Below, piece after piece: positions 1 through 6,084 of a stretch of 12,832 bases of DNA. The notes beneath the pieces were generated by a model that had not been told where the DNA came from, did not search any database, and saw nothing but the letters and a program-made list of their open reading frames with translations. Source of the DNA: UBA57 sp013378375. GTDB taxonomy: Archaea > Thermoproteota > Nitrososphaeria > Nitrososphaerales > UBA57. The stretch is taken from contig JACAFT010000026.1 of assembly GCA_013378375.1 (NCBI GenBank), positions 1-12,832 of the forward strand, read 5' to 3'. The position numbers were made by a program, and so were the translations under genes. Each line of letters begins with the position of its first letter. The stretch's first letter is position 1.

Positions 1-518
1 TTAAATTAGAAACAAAAATCAGTCAAAAAGATGAAGATTTGAATGAAATTAACAATATATGGAAAATTTGGGAAGAACATAAGGAATTATCTCCAAGAAA
101 TAATTTTGGCTACAGGTATAATGATCCAGGAGGAGGAAGTTGTTTAGGGAACTGTATGGTTTCAATACAATCGTTAATTATTCCATTTAAAGACGTAAAA
201 GATTGTATGATCTGGGCCAGGTTCAATGGAACAGGATCAATGCGACCAGTAATCTACAAAGATACAATCACAATAGGAATAAAATCAAAATGTCTAGATC
301 CCTCTGAAATAAACAAAGGAGATATGATTATATTCAATGGAAAAAGAATATTTGATTCCGAACAGGCAATAGGCCATCAAGTAATAGACACAGTGGTATG
401 TTCAAACGATATGAGTAAAACATGTTATATTACCAAAGGAATATACAACAACCACATAGACCCAAAAGAAGTAAGATTTGAAGAGGTAATAATGAAAATT
501 ACGTTAATTAATTTTTAA
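1..518 (+). CDS. S24/S26-type serine peptidase-like protein, 5'-truncated by window edge
   Basis: The reading frame is open to the left edge: sense codons run from base 3 into a TTG at 39, so the true start probably lies outside. Counting that TTG as residue 1, the core looks like a signal-peptidase/LexA-type fold. GTGSMRP holds the candidate nucleophile Ser67. NKGDMIIF (92-99) resembles the usual 'GD-hydrophobic' strand. IGHQVI places His113 where ER-type signal peptidases have their catalytic His. ITKG, followed by Asp141, resembles the TKGDNN box. No membrane segment is visible, unlike the Sec11-like protein at 4880, so it may be a soluble relative rather than an export peptidase. Cys35 and Cys39 (SCLGNC) form a small Cys pair upstream of the core. 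The last 11 bases overlap the convergent phosphoribosyltransferase gene. The fold call is moderately sure; substrate and activity are unknown. Confidence 0.6.
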   Translation, partial: KLETKISQKDEDLNEINNIWKIWEEHKELSPRNNFGYRYNDPGGGSCLGNCMVSIQSLIIPFKDVKDCMIWARFNGTGSMRPVIYKDTITIGIKSKCLDPSEINKGDMIIFNGKRIFDSEQAIGHQVIDTVVCSNDMSKTCYITKGIYNNHIDPKEVRFEEVIMKITLINF

Positions 519-1140
519 GAGATTTTTCTAATAACGTAATAACATATTCATGAGTCAATTGAGAAAAATCTTCATAAAAACTTCCAATTGATAACATAGT
601 AGATGAAACATCTAATGAAATAATATCATCTACCAATTTATCAAATTCAAATTTTGTATCATATGCAATAATTGGAGTTGCAATAATAATATTTTTAGGA
701 TTATATTTTTTTAATAGAAATACTGAAGATTTCATAGTATAACCTGTTGCAACACCATCATCGACAACTATAACATCATGATTTGATATATTTTCATCAA
801 AACTAAATTTTTTATAAATATCATTACGAGAAGATAATTCGAATAATTGGTTCTGAATTTCATTTTTAATATATAATTTAGATATATTAAGTGAATCAAT
901 TAAATTATGATCAAGCCAAACTATTCCATTTTGAGAAACAGCTCCAATTGCCAATTCAGGATTATTTGGAGCGCCTAATTTTTTTGAATTAATTATTCGT
1001 AATGAGCAATTATATTTTTTAGCTATATGGAACCCAATTTCTATACCTCCTCGAGGAATTGCATAAATAAGTGGATTTGAATAATTATCTAAAAATTTCT
1101 TAGCTAATTCAATACCAGCATGATTTCGATCTTTAAACAT
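508..1140 (-). CDS. Predicted phosphoribosyltransferase (COG1926-like)
   Basis: A type I phosphoribosyltransferase fold of 210 residues when started at the ATG ending at 1140. The start MFKDRNHAG matches the usual opening of the COG1926 family, and an in-frame start 33 bases upstream (1173) only adds a hydrophobic stretch. Family landmarks in order: AIPRGGIEIG (28-37), KKLGAPNNPELAIGAV (53-68), the PRPP-binding loop VIVVDDGVATGYTM (123-136), and a C-terminal SFYEDFSQLTHE segment (187-198) that is also family-typical. Members probably use PRPP, but the natural substrate is not well defined, and some are fused to hydrolases. The gene runs convergently into the S26-like gene (11-base overlap) and diverges from the HAD gene across an 89-base gap. 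A TATA-like box at 1161-1170 fits the 1140 start. Family is confident; substrate is unknown. Confidence 0.85.
   Translation of the reverse strand: MFKDRNHAGIELAKKFLDNYSNPLIYAIPRGGIEIGFHIAKKYNCSLRIINSKKLGAPNNPELAIGAVSQNGIVWLDHNLIDSLNISKLYIKNEIQNQLFELSSRNDIYKKFSFDENISNHDVIVVDDGVATGYTMKSSVFLLKKYNPKNIIIATPIIAYDTKFEFDKLVDDIISLDVSSTMLSIGSFYEDFSQLTHEYVITLLEKSLKN
523..527 (+). terminator. Oligo-T tract after the S26-like gene
   Basis: A T5 run lies five bases after the TAA of the upstream + gene, with a second T5 at 512-516 overlapping the stop. There is no hairpin. Archaeal transcription can end at T-rich tracts alone. The tract lies inside the 3' coding end of the opposing phosphoribosyltransferase. 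Inferred from position only. Confidence 0.3.
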
Positions 1141-1160
1141 AAATAATTTAATATTAACAA

Positions 1161-1170
1161 ATAAGATATA
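1161..1170 (-). promoter_or_regulatory. TATA-like box for the phosphoribosyltransferase gene
   Basis: On the minus strand this reads TATATCTTAT, centred about 26 bases upstream of the ATG at 1140. That spacing would give a leaderless or nearly leaderless mRNA and would exclude the alternative start at 1173. Based on sequence and spacing only. Confidence 0.4.
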
Positions 1171-1197
1171 CATAGTTTTTCAATATAAAAAAACAAG

Positions 1198-1205
1198 TTT
1201 AAGAA
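1198..1205 (+). promoter_or_regulatory. TATA-like box for the HAD-argS operon
   Basis: TTTAAGAA is centred about 28 bases before the ATG at 1230, the spacing expected for a leaderless archaeal transcript. No Shine-Dalgarno sequence lies before that ATG. Assignment rests on position and A/T character in an AT-rich background. Confidence 0.4.
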
Positions 1206-1229
1206 TCAGAGATAGATAAAATCCATTAT

Positions 1230-1937
1230 ATGAAATACATTGCATTAGATTTTGACGGCACATTAACTGATGAGAATCATATAATTAACTTAGATGCATT
1301 ATGGTGCGCCACAATGATCCAAAGAATGGGAATAGATGTATTTATGGTAAGTGGAAGAACAGCCTATGAAATGTATTTTTTAGCAAAGCATAGTGGATTG
1401 AAAACAATAGTTGTAGGTGAAAATGGAGGAGTTGTAATAGAAAATTCTCCATCAAATATTATAAAATTGGCCAATATAAAAAATCCTCTAAAAGCATTTG
1501 AATTAATATCTAAAAAAATAAATATCGAAGAATTAATAACAATTCCAAGATTAACAGAAGTAGTATTAAAACGAACATTTGATTTGAATGATGCAATAAA
1601 TATAATAAAAAATGAAAACATTGATGTTGATTTAACGGATAGTAAATACTCTTATCATATTACAGAAAAAGGAATTAATAAAGCAAAAGGATTTAATCAT
1701 ATTACTAATAAATATAATATTAATTTAGATGACTGCATTGCAATAGGAGATAGCAATACAGACATACCATTATTTGATATATGTGGATATTCAATTACAA
1801 TGAATCATGCAGAAAGCAATGTAAAAGAAAAAGCAGACTTTATAACAAAAAATAATAGGGCAAAAGGAGCAATAGAAGCTTTTAAACACGTAGCAGATAA
1901 ATTTCTTAAAAAGAATATAGATGATGTAGAAAATTGA
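1230..1937 (+). CDS. HAD-family phosphatase, archaeal phosphoglycolate phosphatase-like
   Basis: A 235-residue haloacid dehalogenase hydrolase with all four core motifs. Motif I is DFDGT (nucleophile Asp7, acid/base Asp9). Motif II is VSGRT (Ser41). The motif III lysine is probably Lys151 in GINKAKG. Motif IV is GDSNTD (Asp174, Asp178). The sequence between motifs II and III (GENGGVV, then RLTEVVLKRTFD) is the cap region typical of archaeal phosphoglycolate phosphatases and sucrose-phosphate-phosphatase-like enzymes. Likely reaction: Mg-dependent hydrolysis of 2-phosphoglycolate or a similar small phosphate ester in the cytoplasm. Its TGA stop overlaps the TTG start of argS (TTGA, 1934-1937), which implies one mRNA and translational coupling. 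This is the only gene in the window that clearly ends in TGA. Substrate is inferred from the family. Confidence 0.85.
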   Translation: MKYIALDFDGTLTDENHIINLDALWCATMIQRMGIDVFMVSGRTAYEMYFLAKHSGLKTIVVGENGGVVIENSPSNIIKLANIKNPLKAFELISKKINIEELITIPRLTEVVLKRTFDLNDAINIIKNENIDVDLTDSKYSYHITEKGINKAKGFNHITNKYNINLDDCIAIGDSNTDIPLFDICGYSITMNHAESNVKEKADFITKNNRAKGAIEAFKHVADKFLKKNIDDVEN

Positions 1938-3811
1938 TATTAAGAAAATACAAAACCATAATCAAAGATGAAATTGATAGAGTTCTAAATGATAATAAAT
2001 ATCCAAAAATAGAATATCAAATTAAAGAAATTGCAAATCCTGAATTTGGACAACTCTATACTAACATACCATTCATATTATCAAGAATAATTAAAAAAAA
2101 TCCAATTGATATAGCAAATAATATTGGAAAAAATATTAAATTTAGTAACGCAATAAATGTAAGTATTTCAAAACCAGGATATTTGAATTTTAAAATTGAT
2201 CATAATAACTTATTTTACGAAGTATTGAGTAAAAGTGACAAAAACATAAAAGAATCACTAAATATTGGAAAAGGAGAAAAAATAATCATAGAACATACAA
2301 GTGTAAATCCAAATAAAGCACTACATATCGGACATGCAAGAAATTTATTCATAGGAGATACGCTAGGAAGAATGATGGAATACACTGGACATAATATTAC
2401 AATAATGAATTACGTTGATGATTCAGGATTACAGGTTGCAGATATAATTGTAGGACTAAAATATGGAGGATTTAATGAAAAACCAGAAGAAAAAATAAAA
2501 TTTGATGAATATGCTGGAGATGAAATATATATAAAAATAAACCAATTATATGAAACCAATAGTGAATTAATTGAAAAAAGAAAATTCATATTAAAAGAAT
2601 TAGAAAAAAAATCAGAAATACGAGAATATGCGAAAAAAATTACACGTAAAATATTAGAAGGGCAGTTAAAAACAGCAAAAAGACTAAGAGCAAAATATGA
2701 TGTACTAGTATTTGAATCGGATATTATTTTTTCAGATGGATGGAATAAAATATTTGAAAAAATGAAGGAAAATAAAATAATAAAATATGAAAAAGAAGGA
2801 AAATTAAAAGGAACATGGATAATAAAAACTTCATTTAAAAATGAAACGGATAAAGTTATTATTAGAAGTGATGGAACGTCTACATACATAGCAAAAGACA
2901 TAGTTCTAGCTGCATGGAAGATTGGAATATTAGATGAAATATTCAATTATATAAAATTAGATAATGAAAATAATATATTATCAACCACTCAAGAAAAAAC
3001 TAAAAATAATATTTTATTAAATAATAATTCTAAAGCAATTACAATAATTGATGCAAGACAAAATAGATTACAGAAAATAATTAAAGAAATATTGAATAAA
3101 TTAAATGATAATAAGAATACATTTTATGAACATCTAAGTTATGAAGTTGTTTCATTAAGTAGAGATACAGCAATAATGCTTGGATTAGAAATTAATGATA
3201 AAAAAAATATTCAAATGTCAGGAAGAAAAGGAAATTACATAAATGTAGACAATGCATTAGATAAAATTAAAACAAGAGTTTTTGAAGAAACAAAATTAAG
3301 AAATTCTAATGAAACTAATGATTGGATAAATAGCACATCAGAAAAAATTGCAATTTCAGCATTTAGATATGAATTATTAAAAAATGATCTTGATAAAATG
3401 ATTACTTTTGATTTAAATAATTCATTACGTTTAGATGGAGAAACTGGACCATATTTATTATATACATATGCAAGAGCGTCAAGAATTTTAGAAAAAGCAA
3501 AAACTACACCTAAATTAAACAAAAATGTGTCTAAATTCTTAAAATTACAACATGAAATTGATTTGATTTATTCAATGTCTAAAATTGACCTCGTAATTGA
3601 AGATGCGGTTTTGAATATGTCTCCAATGCGTATTGCGAAATTTACATATGCATTTTGCAATCAATTTAATTCATTTTATGAAAAAAGTTCTGTATTGCAT
3701 GAAAATAATATTGATGTAAAAAATTCACGATTATGTCTGGTTCATTCATTTAAAATGTCATTAGAATTATTATTAGATTTATTAGGTATTGAAAAATTAG
3801 AAAGAATTTAA
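1934..3811 (+). CDS. argS: Arginyl-tRNA synthetase
   Basis: Class I aminoacyl-tRNA synthetase that charges tRNA-Arg. The 625 residues are near the upper end of the normal range. The N-terminal additional domain (about 1-105) contains the conserved NPEFGQLYTNIPFILSR stretch. It is followed by the catalytic Rossmann fold with SVNPNKALHIGHARN (HIGH at 131-134) and NYVDDSGLQVADI. The KMSKS-equivalent loop is MSGRKG (428-433). The C-terminal helical anticodon-binding domain opens with a stretch like LDGETGPYLLYTYARASRIL (about 500-519). The start is a TTG at 1934; no in-frame ATG lies near it. It overlaps the HAD stop, so the two form an operon. Lys, Asn and Ile are abundant, reflecting AT-rich codon pressure. 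A hairpin follows 10 bases after the stop. Function is very sure. Confidence 0.96.
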   Translation: MILRKYKTIIKDEIDRVLNDNKYPKIEYQIKEIANPEFGQLYTNIPFILSRIIKKNPIDIANNIGKNIKFSNAINVSISKPGYLNFKIDHNNLFYEVLSKSDKNIKESLNIGKGEKIIIEHTSVNPNKALHIGHARNLFIGDTLGRMMEYTGHNITIMNYVDDSGLQVADIIVGLKYGGFNEKPEEKIKFDEYAGDEIYIKINQLYETNSELIEKRKFILKELEKKSEIREYAKKITRKILEGQLKTAKRLRAKYDVLVFESDIIFSDGWNKIFEKMKENKIIKYEKEGKLKGTWIIKTSFKNETDKVIIRSDGTSTYIAKDIVLAAWKIGILDEIFNYIKLDNENNILSTTQEKTKNNILLNNNSKAITIIDARQNRLQKIIKEILNKLNDNKNTFYEHLSYEVVSLSRDTAIMLGLEINDKKNIQMSGRKGNYINVDNALDKIKTRVFEETKLRNSNETNDWINSTSEKIAISAFRYELLKNDLDKMITFDLNNSLRLDGETGPYLLYTYARASRILEKAKTTPKLNKNVSKFLKLQHEIDLIYSMSKIDLVIEDAVLNMSPMRIAKFTYAFCNQFNSFYEKSSVLHENNIDVKNSRLCLVHSFKMSLELLLDLLGIEKLERI

Positions 3812-3842
3812 AAAAATAATAGTTATGGCATAAAGCCATAAC
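3810..3842 (-). terminator. Hairpin plus T7 tract, probable terminator of the small minus-strand gene
   Basis: GTTATGGC (3822-3829) and GCCATAAC (3835-3842) form a perfect 8-bp stem around a 5-base loop. Read on the minus strand the hairpin is followed within six bases by a T7 run (3816-3810), a classic intrinsic-terminator layout about 30 bases beyond the TAG of the small gene. The same stem could stabilise the 3' end of argS on the + strand, where no T run follows closely. Confidence 0.55.
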
Positions 3843-3873
3843 CTGGCAGTCAAGCAATTGATTAATTATTAAT

Positions 3874-4062
3874 CTATGCTTTTCCTAGTATTCTATATGC
3901 GTCAATTCCTGATGGAGCCTTTGCAACTGCAAATCTTCGTCCACTTTTTACAACAATGCTGTATTTGCTAGAATTGAATTTTTGTCTGCCTTTTACGTCA
4001 TAGAAATTCAATTCGGCATCTTTGTTGTCGGAATTGCTTTTGAGTATTCCCATAATTCCCAT
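3874..4062 (-). CDS. Small basic protein, possible cysteine-less relative of the DUF5679 zinc ribbon
   Basis: Encodes 62 residues, or 59 from the second in-frame ATG at 4053. I do not recognise an assigned function. The spacing of YDVKGRQK (21-28), KSGRRFAVA (39-47) and SGIDAYRIL (51-59) resembles the archaeal DUF5679 family, which runs roughly YCVKCR, KNGRPA, CxxCGTxxFRI. All four expected cysteines are replaced (Asp22, Gly25, Lys48, Ser51), so zinc binding is not expected. Codon use differs from the neighbours: many C-ending codons (AGC, GAC, TTC, GCC, AAC, TAC) instead of the A/T-ending ones that dominate elsewhere. That suggests selection for high expression. It is convergent with argS and has its own hairpin terminator. 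A TATA-like element at 4073-4080 would suit the 4053 start. The gene is likely real; the family link is tentative. Confidence 0.65.
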   Translation of the reverse strand: MGIMGILKSNSDNKDAELNFYDVKGRQKFNSSKYSIVVKSGRRFAVAKAPSGIDAYRILGKA

Positions 4063-4072
4063 GTAATATCAT

Positions 4073-4080
4073 TAATAAAT
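4073..4080 (-). promoter_or_regulatory. TATA-like box for the small minus-strand gene
   Basis: Minus strand ATTTATTA/TTTATTAAT is centred about 24 bases before the second ATG (4053) but only about 15 before the first (4062). If this is the promoter, translation starts at 4053. Another A/T-rich element at about 4102-4110 could instead serve the 4062 start with a short leader. Weak evidence. Confidence 0.3.
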
Positions 4081-4094
4081 TTGACTTAAGTCAA
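4081..4094. promoter_or_regulatory. Perfect 14-bp palindrome, candidate operator
   Basis: TTGACTTAAGTCAA is an uninterrupted palindrome with no loop. It therefore looks like a DNA-binding site for a homodimer rather than an RNA hairpin. It abuts the TATA-like element of the small minus-strand gene, where the BRE would lie. The binding protein is unknown. Confidence 0.4.
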
Positions 4095-4110
4095 GTTATG
4101 TAAAATAAAA

Positions 4111-4126
4111 TCAACCTTTAGGTTGA
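4111..4126. repeat. Inverted repeat with 6-bp arms in the divergent intergenic region
   Basis: TCAACC and GGTTGA are separated by TTTA. This lies 16 bp beyond the 14-bp palindrome in the same 136-bp gap (4063-4198) between divergent genes. The short arms could arise by chance, but the pairing of two symmetric elements in one small gap is suggestive of regulation. Confidence 0.3.
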
Positions 4127-4198
4127 AGTTGAATATGCATAATTTAATGAATTTTCAATAATAATAATGTATTTTTGTTAGTAAATTATTAATTACAT

Positions 4199-4576
4199 AT
4201 GGGAAATTTATTGATTCTGCATGAAATTGATAAGAGCATAATATCAATTATTAAAGAATTTTCCCATGCAGCTAATTTTTCAGAATTATCAAGAATTGTT
4301 GAAAAATTATCTATCGTTGAAAAAGACACCAATAATGAATATCCAAATGTTGAAATTACAAATATGGATATATTAAATTATATTGAAAAACAAAATATAA
4401 TTCGAAAAGAGATTAATGATATATTAGATCAATTTAACTCTCAGAAGTCAAATAGAAAATCAATAATTAATAATAAAATAGAACCAATAATTAATGATTA
4501 TATAACCAATTATAACACAATATTGGAATTATTAAGGAATGAAAATCTAATAAAATCAAAAAAAGACACCATATAG
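4199..4576 (+). CDS. Hypothetical helical protein
   Basis: A 125-residue soluble protein that I do not recognise. It has no Cys, no signal peptide and no membrane segment. The sequence is predicted by eye to be almost entirely alpha-helical. Residues about 60-118 carry hydrophobic residues (Ile/Leu) at heptad-like spacing among Lys/Asn/Glu, which may form a coiled coil or helical hairpin. The ATG at 4199 is the first start in the frame after a 136-bp divergent gap containing two inverted repeats. It is followed by the winged-helix gene after 31 bases and then the signal peptidase, all on one strand. The winged-helix gene seems to have its own TATA box, so they need not be one transcript. Its coding nature is supported by an open frame with normal local codon bias and a TAG stop. 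Confidence 0.6.
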   Translation: MGNLLILHEIDKSIISIIKEFSHAANFSELSRIVEKLSIVEKDTNNEYPNVEITNMDILNYIEKQNIIRKEINDILDQFNSQKSNRKSIINNKIEPIINDYITNYNTILELLRNENLIKSKKDTI

Positions 4577-4577
4577 T

Positions 4578-4587
4578 CTTAAATATC
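4578..4587 (+). promoter_or_regulatory. TATA-like box for the winged-helix gene
   Basis: CTTAAATATC is centred about 25 bases upstream of the ATG at 4608 and lies just after the TAG of the preceding gene. The spacing fits a leaderless transcript that starts at or next to the ATG. Confidence 0.45.
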
Positions 4588-4607
4588 AAAAATAATAGTG
4601 AATTTAC

Positions 4608-4847
4608 ATGGTCTTACCATTAAAAAATATAATTTATGATAAAATCAGTGAAACAAACAATACAACAGATGTAGAATTATTAAAATCATTAAATGATTCT
4701 GGAGTTGAAGTTAGTAAAAAAGATGTTAACAAGATACTATTACATTTAGAAATCATGAATCTAATTTCAGTCAGATGGATGGGTAAGAATTCAAAAAGAA
4801 TAGAACTATCAAAAACAGATCATGAAAAACCTAATGCTCTTTGGTAA
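4608..4847 (+). CDS. Small winged-helix protein
   Basis: A 79-residue protein whose pattern fits a single winged helix-turn-helix domain (about residues 4-68). An N-terminal helix (LKNIIYDKISE) is followed by a DVELLKSLNDSG helix. A recognition-helix candidate VSKKDVNKILLHLEIMNLI leads into a beta wing with SVRWMGKNSKRIELS. Such stand-alone wHTH proteins in archaea are usually DNA-binding, and some act in protein complexes instead. It sits between an unknown helical protein and signal peptidase I, 32 bases before the latter. The ATG at 4608 is the only suitable start, and a TATA-like box about 25 bp upstream supports it. The fold call is moderately sure; the target is unknown. Confidence 0.65.
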   Translation: MVLPLKNIIYDKISETNNTTDVELLKSLNDSGVEVSKKDVNKILLHLEIMNLISVRWMGKNSKRIELSKTDHEKPNALW

Positions 4848-4852
4848 TAAAT

Positions 4853-4864
4853 TTCATAATATAA
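4853..4864 (+). promoter_or_regulatory. Possible TATA-like box for the signal peptidase gene
   Basis: An A/T-rich stretch reading roughly CATAATATAAT is centred about 22 bp before the ATG at 4880. The 32-base gap is otherwise featureless and has no Shine-Dalgarno motif. Weak, because A/T runs are common here. Confidence 0.25.
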
Positions 4865-4879
4865 TTTAACACTAAATAG

Positions 4880-5386
4880 ATGAATATTATGCAAAATAAT
4901 AATTTTAATCAAATAAAAGGACTACTTGCTTTCATATTAATAATATCAGGTTTATGGATTGGAATAACAACAATATTAGAAACAGATTCACCGGTTTTTG
5001 TTGTAAGTAGTGGAAGTATGATACCAGTGTTAGAAGTTGGAGATATTATTGTAGTAAGTGGAAAAAATTATTTTAATAATTTAATAATTGGAGATATAAT
5101 TGTTTTTACATTACCAACAGATCAAAATAGAGTAATTGTTCATAGAGTTCATGAAATAAATACTGAACGATCAGAAACTATTATTAAAACAAAAGGAGAT
5201 AACAATCCATATGTTGATGGATGGAAAGTAAAAGAAAATAATTATATTGGAACAGTAATAATAATCGTACCATACATAGGAAAATTATCAATGTGGATTA
5301 CACCACCAACAAATTACTACATAATTACAATAATAATCATAGTACTATTAACTAATGAGGTCAAGAAAAAAAATAAAAAGATCTAA
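4880..5386 (+). CDS. sec11: Signal peptidase I, archaeal/ER type (S26B)
   Basis: Membrane-bound endopeptidase that removes signal peptides from exported proteins. The 168 residues begin with a short hydrophilic tail and one membrane segment (about 14-33). The catalytic Ser46 lies in SSGSMIPVLEVGDIIVV, His88 lies in IVHRVHE, and the acidic box is TKGDNN (Asp107) with Asp113. His in place of the bacterial Lys marks the ER/archaeal class. A second hydrophobic segment (about 146-162) is followed by a Lys-rich cytoplasmic tail, so both ends probably anchor. The ATG at 4880 is used; an ATG three codons on would also work. The TAA stop overlaps the TAG of the convergent pyrE by four bases, and the Lys codons of the tail create a T-rich tract for that gene's transcript. 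Function is very sure. Confidence 0.92.
   Translation: MNIMQNNNFNQIKGLLAFILIISGLWIGITTILETDSPVFVVSSGSMIPVLEVGDIIVVSGKNYFNNLIIGDIIVFTLPTDQNRVIVHRVHEINTERSETIIKTKGDNNPYVDGWKVKENNYIGTVIIIVPYIGKLSMWITPPTNYYIITIIIIVLLTNEVKKKNKKI
5366..5379 (-). terminator. T-rich tract terminating the pyrE transcript
   Basis: Read on the minus strand, T5-A-T8 begins four bases after the pyrE stop. On the + strand the same bases are Lys/Asn codons of the signal peptidase tail. T tracts without hairpins can terminate archaeal RNA polymerase; the assignment here is inference from position. Confidence 0.4.
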
Positions 5387-5994
5387 ACTTTTATTTCATT
5401 TAACATTAAATTTTTTTGTTCTAAACTAATAAGAGATCTAGAATTAAGAATATTTGCAATATCGAAAATAGACAATGCACTAATTAAATTCACATTAGAT
5501 TTAGAAAATATTGAATGATGAGTTTCTAATCTATCAATCAAAACAATTGCATTAGAAATAATACCGCCAGAATCATAAATAATATCAATAGATTCTAATA
5601 AAGAAGATCCAGAAGTAAAAACATCATCAATTAATAAAATTCTTGAATTATTAGAAATAGACCCTTCAAGATTTTTTTGACGGCCATATTTTTTTTGTGA
5701 TTTACGAACATAAATATGGGGTTTATCAATTTTTAAAGAAATAGGGGCTGAAAAAACAAGACCAGAAGAAGCAACTCCACAAACATAATCAAAAGAATCA
5801 ACACCAACAAAATTAATCAACTTGAGATATATGTCAATTATAAATTTATATGATTGAATATCACTTTGCAATAATCGAAGATCTATATAATAAGGACTAA
5901 TTTTACCACTACTAAGAGTATGTTTTTCAAAATTAAATGATTTACAAGAATAAAGGGTCTCAATAAGATTAGTTTTTTCATTTTGAGTTAACAA
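5383..5994 (-). CDS. pyrE: Orotate phosphoribosyltransferase
   Basis: Converts orotate plus PRPP to orotidine 5'-phosphate in pyrimidine synthesis; cytoplasmic. Counting from the upstream GTG (6006), the landmarks are LSSGKISPYYIDLR (31-44), GVASSGLVFSAP (77-88), the catalytic-loop region RKSQKKYGRQKNLEG (101-115) and the PRPP loop LLIDDVFTSGSS (124-135). The catalytic loop carries Tyr107 where many bacterial enzymes have His. Two starts are possible: GTG ending at 6006 or TTG ending at 5994. I give 5994 because a TATA-like box at 6017-6026 lies about 27 bases before it and too close to 6006. Length (203-207) is normal for the family. It diverges from the LarA-like gene and overlaps the signal peptidase stop by four bases. 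No UMP synthase fusion partner is present. Confidence 0.9.
   Translation of the reverse strand: MLTQNEKTNLIETLYSCKSFNFEKHTLSSGKISPYYIDLRLLQSDIQSYKFIIDIYLKLINFVGVDSFDYVCGVASSGLVFSAPISLKIDKPHIYVRKSQKKYGRQKNLEGSISNNSRILLIDDVFTSGSSLLESIDIIYDSGGIISNAIVLIDRLETHHSIFSKSNVNLISALSIFDIANILNSRSLISLEQKNLMLNEIKV
5411..5417 (+). terminator. T7 tract after the signal peptidase gene
   Basis: A T7 run starts 25 bases after the TAA of the signal peptidase gene. It lies inside the 3' coding end of the convergent pyrE, where it is antisense to Lys/Asn codons. Positional inference only. Confidence 0.35.
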
Positions 5995-6016
5995 AATATA
6001 GAACACCGATTATCAG

Positions 6017-6026
6017 ATATATTTTA
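6017..6026 (-). promoter_or_regulatory. TATA-like box for pyrE
   Basis: Minus strand TAAAATATAT, centred about 27 bases upstream of the TTG at 5994 but only about 15 upstream of the GTG at 6006. It helps decide the start codon if the mRNA is leaderless. Confidence 0.45.
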
Positions 6027-6054
6027 CAGTGTTTAAGGGTTATGAAATCGAATA

Positions 6055-6062
6055 TTTATAAT
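6055..6062 (+). promoter_or_regulatory. TATA-like box for the LarA-like gene
   Basis: TTTATAAT is centred about 26 bases before the TTG at 6085, the expected leaderless spacing. There is no Shine-Dalgarno motif and no competing ATG nearby. This supports the rare TTG start. Confidence 0.45.
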
Positions 6063-6084
6063 TAATATAAACATAAAAATATAG

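Noticed and set aside
2410..2946. 178-codon open frame on the minus strand inside argS
   Set aside because: It lies wholly within a well-conserved argS, and its composition (Ser/Phe/Ile-rich) is that of antisense Lys/Asn/Glu codons.
3812..3873. Possible small RNA or tRNA fragment around the 3822-3842 hairpin
   Set aside because: There is only one short stem and no cloverleaf or conserved tRNA boxes. Its T run on the minus strand fits a terminator better.
4319..4570. Direct repeat AAAAAGACACCA within the 4199-4576 gene
   Set aside because: Two 12-base copies 240 bases apart in A-rich coding DNA; no flanking structure, probably chance.
6007..6052. Possible inverted repeat CGATT...AATCG between pyrE and the LarA-like gene
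   Set aside because: The arms match over only about five bases with a long, unequal spacer, which is expected by chance.
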